Positions 9,232-18,698 of a stretch of DNA of 64,000 nucleotides are shown one piece after another. The notes beneath the pieces are model-generated. The model made no database searches. It was not told where the DNA came from and was given only the letters and a program-made list of their open reading frames with translations. The DNA lies in assembly GCF_003390335.1 (NCBI RefSeq), contig NZ_QUOU01000001.1, forward strand, positions 3,844,001-3,908,000, read 5' to 3'. Within the stretch, counting starts at the first letter, position 1. Each line of letters opens with the position of its first letter. Both the position numbers and the translations under genes were made by a program. Origin of the DNA: Thalassotalea euphylliae. Its GTDB lineage: Bacteria; Pseudomonadota; Gammaproteobacteria; Enterobacterales; Alteromonadaceae.

Positions 9232-10467
9232 TTAAAACTCGCCTTTAAACCAGGCGTGAACGCGTGACCATAGATCAGTCACACCTTCGACATTCTTCTT
9301 CGTTTTTTCCTCGTTGCCAGCTTCTTGCATGCCGTAGTGCAACAAGCCAACCACGGTTGAGTAGCTCGGGTCGCTCACATATTCATACAAGCCATCAACT
9401 GGCAATGGCTGCGCAATACGCACAGGCATTTGGAAGACTTCTTCGGCAAATTCCACCACACCTTCCATTTTCGACGTACCACCTGTGAGTACAAAGCCAG
9501 CAGCAATTTGATCTGCCAAGCCCGCTTCGCGCAGTTCTTCTTGAATTAATTCAAATAATTCATGATATCTCGGCTCGACCACTTCGGATAGCGTATGACG
9601 CGACATGCTACGTGCAGGTCGGCCGCCAACACTTGGCACTTCAATGCTCTCTTCCATACTCACCATCTGGCGCAGCGCACAAGCGTATTGCACTTTAATT
9701 TCTTCGGCATGGCTCAGTGGTGTTCTAAAGATTTTCGAGATATCACTGGTGACCTGATTACCCGCAACAGGAATCACGGCCGTATGACGCAACGCGCCGC
9801 CCGTAAACACCGCTAAATCCATCGTACCTGCACCGATATCAACCACGCAGATGCCTAGCTCTTTTTCATCCTCAGTCACAACCGCATAGCTAGAAGCGAG
9901 TGCAGAGAAAATCAGTTGATCCGCTTTTAATTCGCAGCGTTCAACACATTTAACTAAATTCTTCGCCATATCGTTAGCACACGTGACTATGTGCACTTTC
10001 GCTTCCATGCGCACACCTGACATACCAATAGGGCTTTTGATACCGTCTTGGCAGTCAATGCTGAATTCTTGTGGCAGCACATGTAGCATGCGACGCTCGG
10101 CTGAAATCGGCACCGAGCGCGCGGTGTGAATCACGTTATCCACGTCTTCCTGCACAACTTCATTGTCACTCACTGGCACCATGCCGTTTTCGTTTTGACA
10201 ACTAATGTGCTTACCGGAAATACCCAAATAAATTGAGCTAATACGGCAGTCCGCCATTAATTCAGCTTCGTTGATGGCGCGTTGAATCGATTGAATAACC
10301 AAATTCAAATCGTTCACACCGCCTTTGTCCATGCCCCGTGATGGCTGATTTCCAACACCTACTATGCTTAGTTTATTTTCTGGCGTGACTTCGCCAACAG
10401 CAACCGAGATCTTCGACGTACCGATATCTAGGCCAACAACTAATTTTCTCTCTGCTACTTTCGCCAT
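9232..10467 (-). CDS. ftsA: Cell division protein FtsA
   Basis: FtsA is the actin-like ATPase that tethers FtsZ to the membrane. The start is placed at MAKVAERKLVVGLDIGTSK, 4 bp after the ftsQ stop. An in-frame extension of 27 residues would overlap ftsQ and has no counterpart in the family. The resulting 411 residues carry the phosphate-1 motif GLDIGTSKISVAVGE, the adenosine motif with VLTGGTSKMEG, and a C-terminal amphipathic helix ending in SRVHAWFKGEF. Confidence 0.97.
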   Translation of the reverse strand: MAKVAERKLVVGLDIGTSKISVAVGEVTPENKLSIVGVGNQPSRGMDKGGVNDLNLVIQSIQRAINEAELMADCRISSIYLGISGKHISCQNENGMVPVSDNEVVQEDVDNVIHTARSVPISAERRMLHVLPQEFSIDCQDGIKSPIGMSGVRMEAKVHIVTCANDMAKNLVKCVERCELKADQLIFSALASSYAVVTEDEKELGICVVDIGAGTMDLAVFTGGALRHTAVIPVAGNQVTSDISKIFRTPLSHAEEIKVQYACALRQMVSMEESIEVPSVGGRPARSMSRHTLSEVVEPRYHELFELIQEELREAGLADQIAAGFVLTGGTSKMEGVVEFAEEVFQMPVRIAQPLPVDGLYEYVSDPSYSTVVGLLHYGMQEAGNEEKTKKNVEGVTDLWSRVHAWFKGEF

Positions 10468-10471
10468 CAAT

Positions 10472-11269
10472 TTATACTCTTTGCTCTTCTGGGGCTGGTT
10501 TCCAGCCAACCGCAACACCGGTATCGTAGCGAAGGTCAATATAATCAATCACTTCGTCTTGTTTTTGATACTGTTTTATCTGTGGATAAATATCCATAAA
10601 GCGCTGCACACGCTGCACGCGTTCTTCACGCCCTAAATTAATCTGCACACCATCACTAAGCGTTAGCTGCCACGAAAAGCGCTCTGACAGCACTAATTCG
10701 TTAATCGCTAAACTGCGGTACGCCAGCAACTTGTTCAAACTGTGAAAGTTTTCCAACGCTAGCTGCTCACTCCCCTCTGGTCCGAAAAATTCGGGCAGCG
10801 GGTGATTTACGCGCTCATGTGACGCTTGAAACGCCTTACCGTATTGGTTGATAAAAAAGTCACCATTCCAGCGGGCAATAGGCGCTTGATCAACCACATA
10901 AATTTTTAACTCGTTTGGCCATTGCTTGCGCACTGACACGGAATAAACCCAAGGCAACTGCGCAACACGCGCCTGCACTTGGTTGACATTGACCTTAAAA
11001 AAATTGCCAATGTTCAGTGGCTCCAATGCATTTAACACATCACTCTCGCGCGTGTATGGCATCTCGCCAGATATCGCAACGCGAGTTACTGGCGAGGCTT
11101 CCGTCGAGTTAAACTTCTTGCCGACCAACCAAGCGGTTGATAACAAGCCAATGACAACCATCAGAAAAAATACAAAGCCCAACCAAAACGTCCAGTGAGT
11201 GCTTGACGCCACTTCGTTTGGTTTGCTTTCCTTTTTTTTCGTCAACGTTTTTGCCAATGCGTTTACCAT
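10472..11269 (-). CDS. ftsQ: Cell division protein FtsQ
   Basis: FtsQ is a bitopic inner-membrane protein that links early and late divisome proteins through FtsB and FtsL. It is 265 residues long: a short basic cytoplasmic tail (residues 1-25), one membrane segment (about 28-50), a periplasmic POTRA domain starting near VTRVAISGEMPYT, then the FtsQ beta domain. It lies between ddl and ftsA in the standard dcw order. Confidence 0.96.
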   Translation of the reverse strand: MVNALAKTLTKKKESKPNEVASSTHWTFWLGFVFFLMVVIGLLSTAWLVGKKFNSTEASPVTRVAISGEMPYTRESDVLNALEPLNIGNFFKVNVNQVQARVAQLPWVYSVSVRKQWPNELKIYVVDQAPIARWNGDFFINQYGKAFQASHERVNHPLPEFFGPEGSEQLALENFHSLNKLLAYRSLAINELVLSERFSWQLTLSDGVQINLGREERVQRVQRFMDIYPQIKQYQKQDEVIDYIDLRYDTGVAVGWKPAPEEQRV

Positions 11270-11318
11270 TAACTTTTTAGCCTCACTGCTGCCTTATCTG
11301 CGACGAGTCCGTTAGCTG

Positions 11319-12245
11319 TTATTTATTTAAACCGGCACTTTCAGCGATACGCGAGACTAGCTCGCTAAAACTGATCCCCGCCGCTTGCGCCGCTTTGGGT
11401 ACCAGCGAGGTCTCTGTCATGCCAGGTACGGTATTTACTTCAAGCACCTGCCAGTCACCATTCTCATTGCGCATCACATCGACACGCCCCCAGCCATGGG
11501 CATCTACCGCATCAAACGCTTGTTTTGCCAACAATTGCAAGGCTTCTTCGTCTTGCGCTGCCAAGCCACTTGGGCAGTGATACAAGGTCGAATTGCTTTG
11601 GTATTTCGCTTCGTAATCATAAAATTCACGAGGCGTTTCCATATGAATGGCTGGCAATGCGGTATCGCCTAAAATCGACACGGTATACTCAGGGCCGTTG
11701 ATCCATGCTTCCACTAACACGCGTTCATCAAAGCCAAAGGCTTCAATTAAGGCGTTTTCCAAGGCCTGCGCATTCGTGACTTTTGCCATGCCAATACTCG
11801 AGCCTTCTTTGGCTGGCTTAACCATGGCAACTCCGCCCAGTTCTGCTAATACGGCTTCACAGTCAGCCATGTCAAAGTGCGCTTGTTGGATCACTTTAAA
11901 TGGCGCCGTTGGTAGTCCTTGCGCTAATAGCACCTGCTTAGTGCGCACTTTGTCCATACAAAGCGCCGAGCCTAAAACACCTGAACCGGTATAATTAAGC
12001 CCCATAAACTCTAATGCGCCTTGCAAACAGCCATCTTCACCGCCGCGACCATGCAAAGCGATAAACACACAGTCAATGTGCTTTTCCGCTAACGCAGACA
12101 AAGGCACTGACTTAGTGTCAATTAATTCAACGTGGTAACCGTTTTGTAGCAAACCATTGGCAATCGCTTTACCTGAGTTGAGCGATACTTCTCGCTCTGC
12201 AGAAGTGCCGCCGTACAGTACAGCAATGTTCTTAACTGTATTCAT
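11319..12245 (-). CDS. ddl: D-alanine--D-alanine ligase
   Basis: This cytoplasmic ATP-grasp enzyme makes the D-Ala-D-Ala dipeptide of peptidoglycan precursors. It has 308 residues. Visible motifs are VLYGGTSAEREVSLNSG at the N-terminus, HGRGGEDGCLQG near residue 65, and the metal/ATP site with EVNTVPGMTETSLVPKAA near 270-287. Its start codon overlaps the murC stop by 1 bp, typical of translational coupling in this cluster. Confidence 0.97.
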   Translation of the reverse strand: MNTVKNIAVLYGGTSAEREVSLNSGKAIANGLLQNGYHVELIDTKSVPLSALAEKHIDCVFIALHGRGGEDGCLQGALEFMGLNYTGSGVLGSALCMDKVRTKQVLLAQGLPTAPFKVIQQAHFDMADCEAVLAELGGVAMVKPAKEGSSIGMAKVTNAQALENALIEAFGFDERVLVEAWINGPEYTVSILGDTALPAIHMETPREFYDYEAKYQSNSTLYHCPSGLAAQDEEALQLLAKQAFDAVDAHGWGRVDVMRNENGDWQVLEVNTVPGMTETSLVPKAAQAAGISFSELVSRIAESAGLNK

Positions 12246-13750
12246 TAGCTGTGCTCCTTATTAGCTGAAGCACTGCTGTTGATATTTAACAATGGGCTCG
12301 TTGCCAATGAGCGTGAAACCGCGCCTATATTGCCAGCGCCTTGGGTGATCACCATGTCATTTTCCTGTAACTGCACAGCCAATAAAGATGGCAGTTTTTC
12401 AACATCAGAGACATAAACTGGCTCTAATTGACCGCGTTGTCGAATGGCACGTGCAAGCGATTTACTGTCCGCGCTGGGAATACTGGTCTCACCTGCGCTG
12501 TACACATCAAGCAGGAATAAGCTGTCGACTTCCGATAACACTTCGACGAAATCTTCAAATAAATCACGGGTACGTGAGTAGCGATGCGGTTGAAATACCA
12601 TGACTAAGCGCTTATCAGGCCAGCCATTGCGCATCGCTTTGATCGTCGCTTCCACTTCTTTCGGGTGATGACCATAGTCATCTACCAACACCATTTCACC
12701 TGCATCAGTGCTTAAATCCGCAAGCTGTTCAAAGCGGCGGCCGATGCCCGCGAATTCGCTTAACGACTTAGTAATTGCCGCCTGCGCTACCCCTTCGTCA
12801 TGAGCAACTGCAATCGCTGCTAACGCATTTAACACATTGTGCTCACCTGGCAGGTTAAGGCTAACCTCGAAACTTGCTTCGTCGTTCATCACCACAGTAA
12901 ACCGGCTTTGGCCTGCTGCTTGGGTAAAGCCTTTCGCACGAATATCAGCATCTTCGCTAAAGCCATAGGTGATCACTTGACGCGCCACTCGTGGCAGTAA
13001 TTCGCGTACCACAGGGTTATCGATACACAGCACGGCAACGCCGTAAAATGGCAAGTTATGCAAAAATTCTAAGTAGGTGTCTTTGAGCTTTTCAAAATCG
13101 CCGTCATAGGTTTCCATATGATCAGCGTCAATGTTGGTGACAACGGCGACCATAGGCTGTAGGTGCAAGAAGGAAGCATCTGACTCATCCGCTTCTGCCA
13201 CTAAATAACGACTTGAGCCTAATCTCGCATTAGTACCAGCGCTGTTGAGCAAGCCACCAATGACAAACGTTGGGTCAAGTTCACCTTCGGCGAGAATACT
13301 GGCAATCAAGCTCGTCGTTGTGGTTTTACCATGAGTACCCGCAATGGCGATGCCGTGACGAAAACGCATTAGCTCAGCTAGCATCTCGGCGCGGCGCACC
13401 ACAGGAATACGTTGCTCAAACGCGGCGGTAATCTCAGGATTGGTTTTATCAATGGCGGTAGAAACGACAATCACGCTTGCACCGCTAATATTCTCAGCTT
13501 GATGACCAATATGCACTTGTGCACCCAAAGCGACTAAGCGCTTCACCACCGCATTTTCAGCGATATCTGAACCGCTGATTTGATAACCTTGGTTTAATAG
13601 CACTTCAGCAATACCGCCCATGCCTGCGCCGCCAATCCCGACAAAGTGGATTTGCTTGACGCGGCGCATTTCAGGCACCTTGATCAGTGTATTGGCTTTC
13701 GCTTTATTCTTTTCACTCACAGTGCTACTTATTTCTTTATTCTTATCCAT
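12245..13750 (-). CDS. murC: UDP-N-acetylmuramate--L-alanine ligase MurC
   Basis: It adds L-Ala to UDP-MurNAc, the first amino acid of the stem peptide. It has 501 residues. The Rossmann-like stretch HFVGIGGAGMGGIAEV starts near residue 35 and the Mur ligase P-loop GTHGKTTTTS is near 132-141. The first ~28 residues are a hydrophilic extension compared with many MurC proteins; a start at the internal Met28 (MRRVKQIHF) is possible. The annotated ATG overlaps murG by 8 bp. Confidence 0.97.
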   Translation of the reverse strand: MDKNKEISSTVSEKNKAKANTLIKVPEMRRVKQIHFVGIGGAGMGGIAEVLLNQGYQISGSDIAENAVVKRLVALGAQVHIGHQAENISGASVIVVSTAIDKTNPEITAAFEQRIPVVRRAEMLAELMRFRHGIAIAGTHGKTTTTSLIASILAEGELDPTFVIGGLLNSAGTNARLGSSRYLVAEADESDASFLHLQPMVAVVTNIDADHMETYDGDFEKLKDTYLEFLHNLPFYGVAVLCIDNPVVRELLPRVARQVITYGFSEDADIRAKGFTQAAGQSRFTVVMNDEASFEVSLNLPGEHNVLNALAAIAVAHDEGVAQAAITKSLSEFAGIGRRFEQLADLSTDAGEMVLVDDYGHHPKEVEATIKAMRNGWPDKRLVMVFQPHRYSRTRDLFEDFVEVLSEVDSLFLLDVYSAGETSIPSADSKSLARAIRQRGQLEPVYVSDVEKLPSLLAVQLQENDMVITQGAGNIGAVSRSLATSPLLNINSSASANKEHS

Positions 13751-14867
13751 GTGTTACTAACCCCTTACAAGCGTTAGCAACTTTCACCGTGGCATCAGCG
13801 TGGGCGGCATCGAGCGCCGCTTTTGACATATTGCGCACCACTGTATCTGAGCTGAACATGCTATTAAGCATTTGCGCCAGCGTTGTGCCATTAAAATCTC
13901 GTTGCGCTATCAGCTTTGCTGCGCCGCGGCCGACTAAGTACATGGCATTTTTAGTTTGATGATCATCAACCGCATGAGGTAGCGGCACAAAAATCGCGGG
14001 CTTGCCAGCCATGGCAAGCTCTGACACGGTTAACGCGCCTGCGCGGCACACGACAATATCAGCCCAGTTGTAGGCTTCTGCCATATTGTCGATAAACTCG
14101 GTCACTTTAGCGCGCTCGCCAGTAAGCTCATTTTGTTGATAAGCCTCAGTAACTTGCTCGGCATTGCCCTTACCGGTTTGGTGCCACACTTGAATGTGTT
14201 GCTGTTGAATCTGCTTCATCGCCGCTGGCACTGTGTCGTTAAACACTTTCGCGCCCAGGCTTCCGCCGACCACAAGAACTTTCTTACTGGTTGTCGGCTG
14301 CACTGAAACCACTTGTTCCAGCTCGACCATCTCCTTGCGCAGCGGGTTGCCCACCACTTCCGCATTCACTTGCTTGGCAAATGCATTTGGGAAGGCACAA
14401 AGCACCCGTTTGGCAAGCTTGGAGAGATAACGATTACTCATGCCTGCCACCGCATTTTGCTCGTGCAATACCAGCGGTTTACCGAGTAACCATGCAGCAA
14501 CACCACCCGGCGCACTCGCGTAACCGCCCATGCCCAAGACTACATCTGGGTTGATGCCGCGAATCACCCGAATTGACTGCCACAAAGATTGCAACAGCTT
14601 AAAAGGCAACTTGATCAGCTCTTGCCAGCCCTTGTTACGCAGACCCGCAATATTGATGAAGGAAATCGGGTAGCCGTGTTGCGGGACAATATCTGCTTCC
14701 ATACGCTTTGCCGTACCGAGCCAGTGAATATCCCAGCCCTCAGCTTCAAGTGCTTTAGCCACCGCAATTCCCGGGAAAATATGACCACCAGTACCACCCG
14801 CCATGACCAGTAATTTAGGCGCTTTGTTGGTGGTTTCAGACATTGACAATGAAGTGCTAGACATCAA
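13743..14867 (-). CDS. murG: Lipid II synthase MurG
   Basis: MurG is a peripheral membrane glycosyltransferase (GT28) that adds GlcNAc to lipid I. It has 374 residues. The N-terminal motif MAGGTGGHIFPGIAVA begins at about residue 22. Further family motifs are LGMGGYASAPGG and HEQNAVAGMSNR, and in the C-terminal domain VVGGSLGAK and CRAGALTVSELA with the UDP-GlcNAc-binding region. It overlaps ftsW by 11 bp; a start a few codons later (Met9) is possible. Confidence 0.97.
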   Translation of the reverse strand: MMSSTSLSMSETTNKAPKLLVMAGGTGGHIFPGIAVAKALEAEGWDIHWLGTAKRMEADIVPQHGYPISFINIAGLRNKGWQELIKLPFKLLQSLWQSIRVIRGINPDVVLGMGGYASAPGGVAAWLLGKPLVLHEQNAVAGMSNRYLSKLAKRVLCAFPNAFAKQVNAEVVGNPLRKEMVELEQVVSVQPTTSKKVLVVGGSLGAKVFNDTVPAAMKQIQQQHIQVWHQTGKGNAEQVTEAYQQNELTGERAKVTEFIDNMAEAYNWADIVVCRAGALTVSELAMAGKPAIFVPLPHAVDDHQTKNAMYLVGRGAAKLIAQRDFNGTTLAQMLNSMFSSDTVVRNMSKAALDAAHADATVKVANACKGLVTHG

Positions 14868-16125
14868 GCGCTCCTTGTTCTGGTGCGGCCTTGCTAGTGG
14901 CCTTAGGTTTACTTGCAGACTTACGGTTCGAACTGGTCGCCTGCAGGGTTTGCAGCCTTAATTCATGATCGATGCGCAGTAATACCACGACCGCAATGGT
15001 CATGATAATGGTTGAGCTACCACCGTAACTGATCAGTGGCATAGTTAACCCTTTGGTAGGAACAATACCAGCACTGGCGCCAACGTTGACCGCGGCTTGG
15101 AAGCAGAACCAGATGCCAATACCATAGGCGAAAAAGCCTTCAAAATACTTTTCTTTATTGATCGCTTTGCGACCTAGCAGTAATGCCTTAATCACTAAAA
15201 TACTACTCAACACTAAAATGGCACTAATACCAATAAAACCAAACTCTTCTGCCAGCACAGCCATCACGAAATCCGTGTGCGCTTCTGGCAGGTATTCTAA
15301 TTTTTGTATGCTATTCCCTAACCCTTGACCAAACATTTCGCCGCGACCATAGGCCATTAACGATTGCGTTAATTGGTAGCCACTACCAAAGGGATCAGCC
15401 CAAGGGTCAAGGAAGCTGGTCACGCGTCGCCAGCGATAGGGCTCAAAAATGGCGAGCAATGATAGCGCACCGACCCCAACTGTCGCAACCGCGATAAACT
15501 GCCATAATTTAGCGCCCGCGAGAAAGAGCAGACCAAAGGTGGTGACAAACATCACGATGACCGTGCCTAAATCTGGTTGAAGCAGCAGTAACATGGCCAA
15601 AACACCGAAGACAATCAAGGGCTTAGCAAAACCTTTAATGTTTTCCATCACTTCATCACGGCGACGTACTAAATAAGCCGATAAATAACAGAAAAAGAAT
15701 AACTTAGCTGGCTCTGCTGCTTGAATCGTGATTGGCCCAAGCACAATCCAGCGGGTTGAACCGTTAACGGTACGTCCCACTGCCAGTACGACCAGCAACA
15801 AAGCAATTGCCAGCAACAGCAATTTACCACTGTTTTGGTGCCACCAGCTCATTGGAATCTGCAAGGCAAAACCAGCAATAAGGACACTTAAACAGATATA
15901 AATGCCATGGCGGAAAACAAAATGGAATGGATCGTTAAACAGACGCTCAGCCACGGGCATTGATGAGCTTGCCGCCATAATCAAGCCAATCGAGTACATC
16001 GTCACCATCAAGATAATGTAAGCGCGATCAAAGGTGACATTGGCATTGGTTTCCACCTTCATCCAGTTGGGCATAGCCGACATGCCAGGCATGCTTAGTA
16101 CTCTTAGCGAGAAGTTAATCGCCAT
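14857..16125 (-). CDS. ftsW: Peptidoglycan glycosyltransferase FtsW (SEDS)
   Basis: FtsW is a polytopic SEDS-family glycan polymerase that works with FtsI in septal wall synthesis. It has 422 residues, about ten hydrophobic segments, and the SEDS motifs RWIVLGPITIQAAEPAKL and AHTDFVMAVLAEEFG. A hydrophilic basic C-terminal tail follows the last segment. It overlaps murD by 1 bp and murG by 11 bp. Confidence 0.97.
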   Translation of the reverse strand: MAINFSLRVLSMPGMSAMPNWMKVETNANVTFDRAYIILMVTMYSIGLIMAASSSMPVAERLFNDPFHFVFRHGIYICLSVLIAGFALQIPMSWWHQNSGKLLLLAIALLLVVLAVGRTVNGSTRWIVLGPITIQAAEPAKLFFFCYLSAYLVRRRDEVMENIKGFAKPLIVFGVLAMLLLLQPDLGTVIVMFVTTFGLLFLAGAKLWQFIAVATVGVGALSLLAIFEPYRWRRVTSFLDPWADPFGSGYQLTQSLMAYGRGEMFGQGLGNSIQKLEYLPEAHTDFVMAVLAEEFGFIGISAILVLSSILVIKALLLGRKAINKEKYFEGFFAYGIGIWFCFQAAVNVGASAGIVPTKGLTMPLISYGGSSTIIMTIAVVVLLRIDHELRLQTLQATSSNRKSASKPKATSKAAPEQGALDV

Positions 16126-17540
16126 TAGCTCAACTCCTCACTAGATTTGCGGGCTACGTCAGTAACGGCGGCAGCGAAAGCGTTACCGCGTTCGACAAAG
16201 TTGGTAAACATATCAATGCTGGCGCACGCCGGCGATAACATCACCACATCGCCCGCAGTTGCTCGTTGTTTGCAGTTAGCGACTGCTTGCTCGATTGAGT
16301 CTACCGCAGTGCTATTTTCTGATAAGGCCAAGATCTGCTGTTGATCTTTACCGAGCGCAAAAACATGCGCAACGTGCTCAGCAATCACAGGCGCTAACGG
16401 CGAAAAATCTGCACCCTTGCCTTCACCACCAGCGATTAAATAAAGTTTTTGATCGGCGCCCAAGCTTGGTGCTAGCCCTTTAAGCGCAGCAAGCGTTGCG
16501 CCCACATTGGTGGCTTTTGAATCATTAATCCAGCGAATACCATCATCACTTGCAACAGGCTGACAGCGGTGTGCTAAGCCCTGATATGACTTGATTGCGT
16601 CGAGCATTTTCGCCAACTCCCAGCCCAACTGCTCACCAATGGCAAGCGCTGCTAGGCAGTTAGCCGCATTGTGTAAACCGGCAATAGGTAGCTCTGCAAC
16701 AGCCATCAGCAACTGCTCACCTTTCGCTAAATAAGTTTCGCCTTGATGAGTGATCACGCCAAAGTGCTGCTGTGCATCACTATTTTCTAACGCGCTACTT
16801 GCTGGCGTGGATTGGCTAAACGAGCAGCTATTTTTCGCTGCTATCGGGAAATCGGGTAATGGCATCGTAGCGCTATCTTGCGCATTAAACACGGCAAATT
16901 GCGCACCGCGATAAATACCTTGTTTAAGGGCAGTGTAAAGCGCCATGGTGTTATGGCGATCTAAATGATCATCACTGAGATTTAAAACACTCGCCACTAG
17001 CGGCGTTAAGCTGCTAATGGTTTCTAATTGAAAACTGGAAAGCTCAAGAATTAGCAGCTCAGGGGATTCATTGATGGTATCAAGTACGGGAACGCCAACG
17101 TTACCACCAAGTTGCGTATCAACACCTAGCTTCTGACCAATGTGATGCAGTAGATTGACCACAGTTGATTTGCCATTTGAGCCAGTAACCGCAACACAAG
17201 GCGTGTCTTTTAAGCGCGCATATAGCTCGACATCCCCCCACACTTGGGCATTTTCACTGATATGCTCGGCGATCGCAGGCAAGGTGATATCAACGCCAGG
17301 GCTGGCGAGGAGAATATCCGCTTGGGCAATGACTTCGCGATGCCATTGTCCTGTGTACAGCTGACATTCTGGGTAAGAGTCGGCAAATTCAGCAAAGGCC
17401 GGATGTTGCGCACGGCTGTCGTTAACTGCACAGCTAAGCCCATTGTTCGTTAAAAAACGAACAAATGACATACCGGTCAGACCTAGGCCTAACACGACAA
17501 TGCGCTTATCTTGTAACTGTGTTAACGATATTGATGACAT
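16125..17540 (-). CDS. murD: UDP-N-acetylmuramoyl-L-alanine--D-glutamate ligase MurD
   Basis: It adds D-Glu to UDP-MurNAc-L-Ala. It has 471 residues. The N-terminal nucleotide-fold GLGLTGMSFVRFL is near residue 18, the Mur P-loop GSNGKSTVVNLLH near 120-132, and WINDSKATNVGATLAAL near 315-330 is the MurD signature for the C-terminal domain. It is preceded by a 75-bp spacer from mraY, one of the few non-overlapping junctions in the cluster. Confidence 0.97.
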   Translation of the reverse strand: MSSISLTQLQDKRIVVLGLGLTGMSFVRFLTNNGLSCAVNDSRAQHPAFAEFADSYPECQLYTGQWHREVIAQADILLASPGVDITLPAIAEHISENAQVWGDVELYARLKDTPCVAVTGSNGKSTVVNLLHHIGQKLGVDTQLGGNVGVPVLDTINESPELLILELSSFQLETISSLTPLVASVLNLSDDHLDRHNTMALYTALKQGIYRGAQFAVFNAQDSATMPLPDFPIAAKNSCSFSQSTPASSALENSDAQQHFGVITHQGETYLAKGEQLLMAVAELPIAGLHNAANCLAALAIGEQLGWELAKMLDAIKSYQGLAHRCQPVASDDGIRWINDSKATNVGATLAALKGLAPSLGADQKLYLIAGGEGKGADFSPLAPVIAEHVAHVFALGKDQQQILALSENSTAVDSIEQAVANCKQRATAGDVVMLSPACASIDMFTNFVERGNAFAAAVTDVARKSSEELS

Positions 17541-17615
17541 CTGGTAACTTTGCTCTTTGCTCTTATTAATTAATGTTTAAGTTAATGTTTTATTTAATCA
17601 CTAAAAATCTGTCTG

Positions 17616-18698
17616 CTATCTCAATTTTAACGTGGCTAAGCCAACCAAAACCAAGACAATAGAAATAATCCAGAAACGCACAATCACACGCGGCTCCGGC
17701 CACCCTTTCAACTCATAATGGTGATGGATAGGCGCCATACGGAAAATACGCTGGCCACGCAGCTTGTATGAACCGACCTGTAAGATCACAGAAACCGTTT
17801 CCATGACAAACACACCGCCCATGATCACGAGTACGAGCTCTTGACGCACTAACACGGCAATAACACCTAAAACGGCGCCTAACGCCAATGAGCCAACATC
17901 GCCCATAAAGACTTGTGCTGGGTAAGTGTTAAACCACAAGAAACCAAGACCAGCCCCCACAATGGCAGTACACACCACCACCAATTCACTGGTTTGCGGA
18001 ATGTAAGGAATATTTAAGTATTCTGAAAAGTTCACGTTACCCGTGACATAGGCAAACACCGCAAAAGCACCAGCCACCATAATCGTGGGTACAATCGCTA
18101 AACCATCTAAACCGTCTGTCAAGTTCACTGCGTTGCTAGTACCAACAATGACAAAGTACGCCATTGCGATGTAAAGCAAGCCCAACTGCGGCATCACATC
18201 TTTAATAAAAGGAACTAATAAAGCGGTTTCTTCTGGTGATTGCGCCTGCGCATAGAGAAATATTGCAGTGCCTAAGCCGATCACCGTTTGCCAGAAGTAC
18301 TTCCAACGGGCAATTAAACCGTTTGAGTCTTTGCGAATGACCTTGCGGTAATCATCGACAAAGCCAATCACACCAAATGACGCCACAACAAACAAAGTGG
18401 TTAGCACGTAGGTATTAGATAGATCGCCCCATAACAATACGCTGGCGATAATAGACGCCAGAATCAAAATACCGCCCATGGTCGGTGTGCCCGACTTTGA
18501 CAAATGGCTCTGTGGGCCATCATCGCGGACGGTTTGGCCAATTTGCATGCGCTGCAAGGCTCGAATTAACTTAGGGCCAAAATACAGGGAAATACCCAAC
18601 GCCGTTAGGGTGCTCACAATCGCCCTAAACGTCAGATAGGAAAATACATTAAATCCAGAATAATATTGGGTGAGGTACTCGCCTAACCAATACAACAT
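17616..18698 (-). CDS. mraY: Phospho-N-acetylmuramoyl-pentapeptide-transferase MraY
   Basis: MraY is an integral membrane enzyme that transfers phospho-MurNAc-pentapeptide to undecaprenyl phosphate, making lipid I. It is exactly 360 residues, the family's usual length. About ten membrane segments are visible, with the catalytic aspartates in FVDDYRK and in NLTDGLDGLA, and the HHH motif in MAPIHHHYELKGWPE. It overlaps murF by 1 bp. Confidence 0.98.
   Translation of the reverse strand: MLYWLGEYLTQYYSGFNVFSYLTFRAIVSTLTALGISLYFGPKLIRALQRMQIGQTVRDDGPQSHLSKSGTPTMGGILILASIIASVLLWGDLSNTYVLTTLFVVASFGVIGFVDDYRKVIRKDSNGLIARWKYFWQTVIGLGTAIFLYAQAQSPEETALLVPFIKDVMPQLGLLYIAMAYFVIVGTSNAVNLTDGLDGLAIVPTIMVAGAFAVFAYVTGNVNFSEYLNIPYIPQTSELVVVCTAIVGAGLGFLWFNTYPAQVFMGDVGSLALGAVLGVIAVLVRQELVLVIMGGVFVMETVSVILQVGSYKLRGQRIFRMAPIHHHYELKGWPEPRVIVRFWIISIVLVLVGLATLKLR

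Noticed and set aside
10468..10548. N-terminal extension of FtsA by 27 residues
   Set aside because: It overlaps ftsQ and has no family counterpart; the ATG at 10467 directly after ftsQ fits FtsA proteins.
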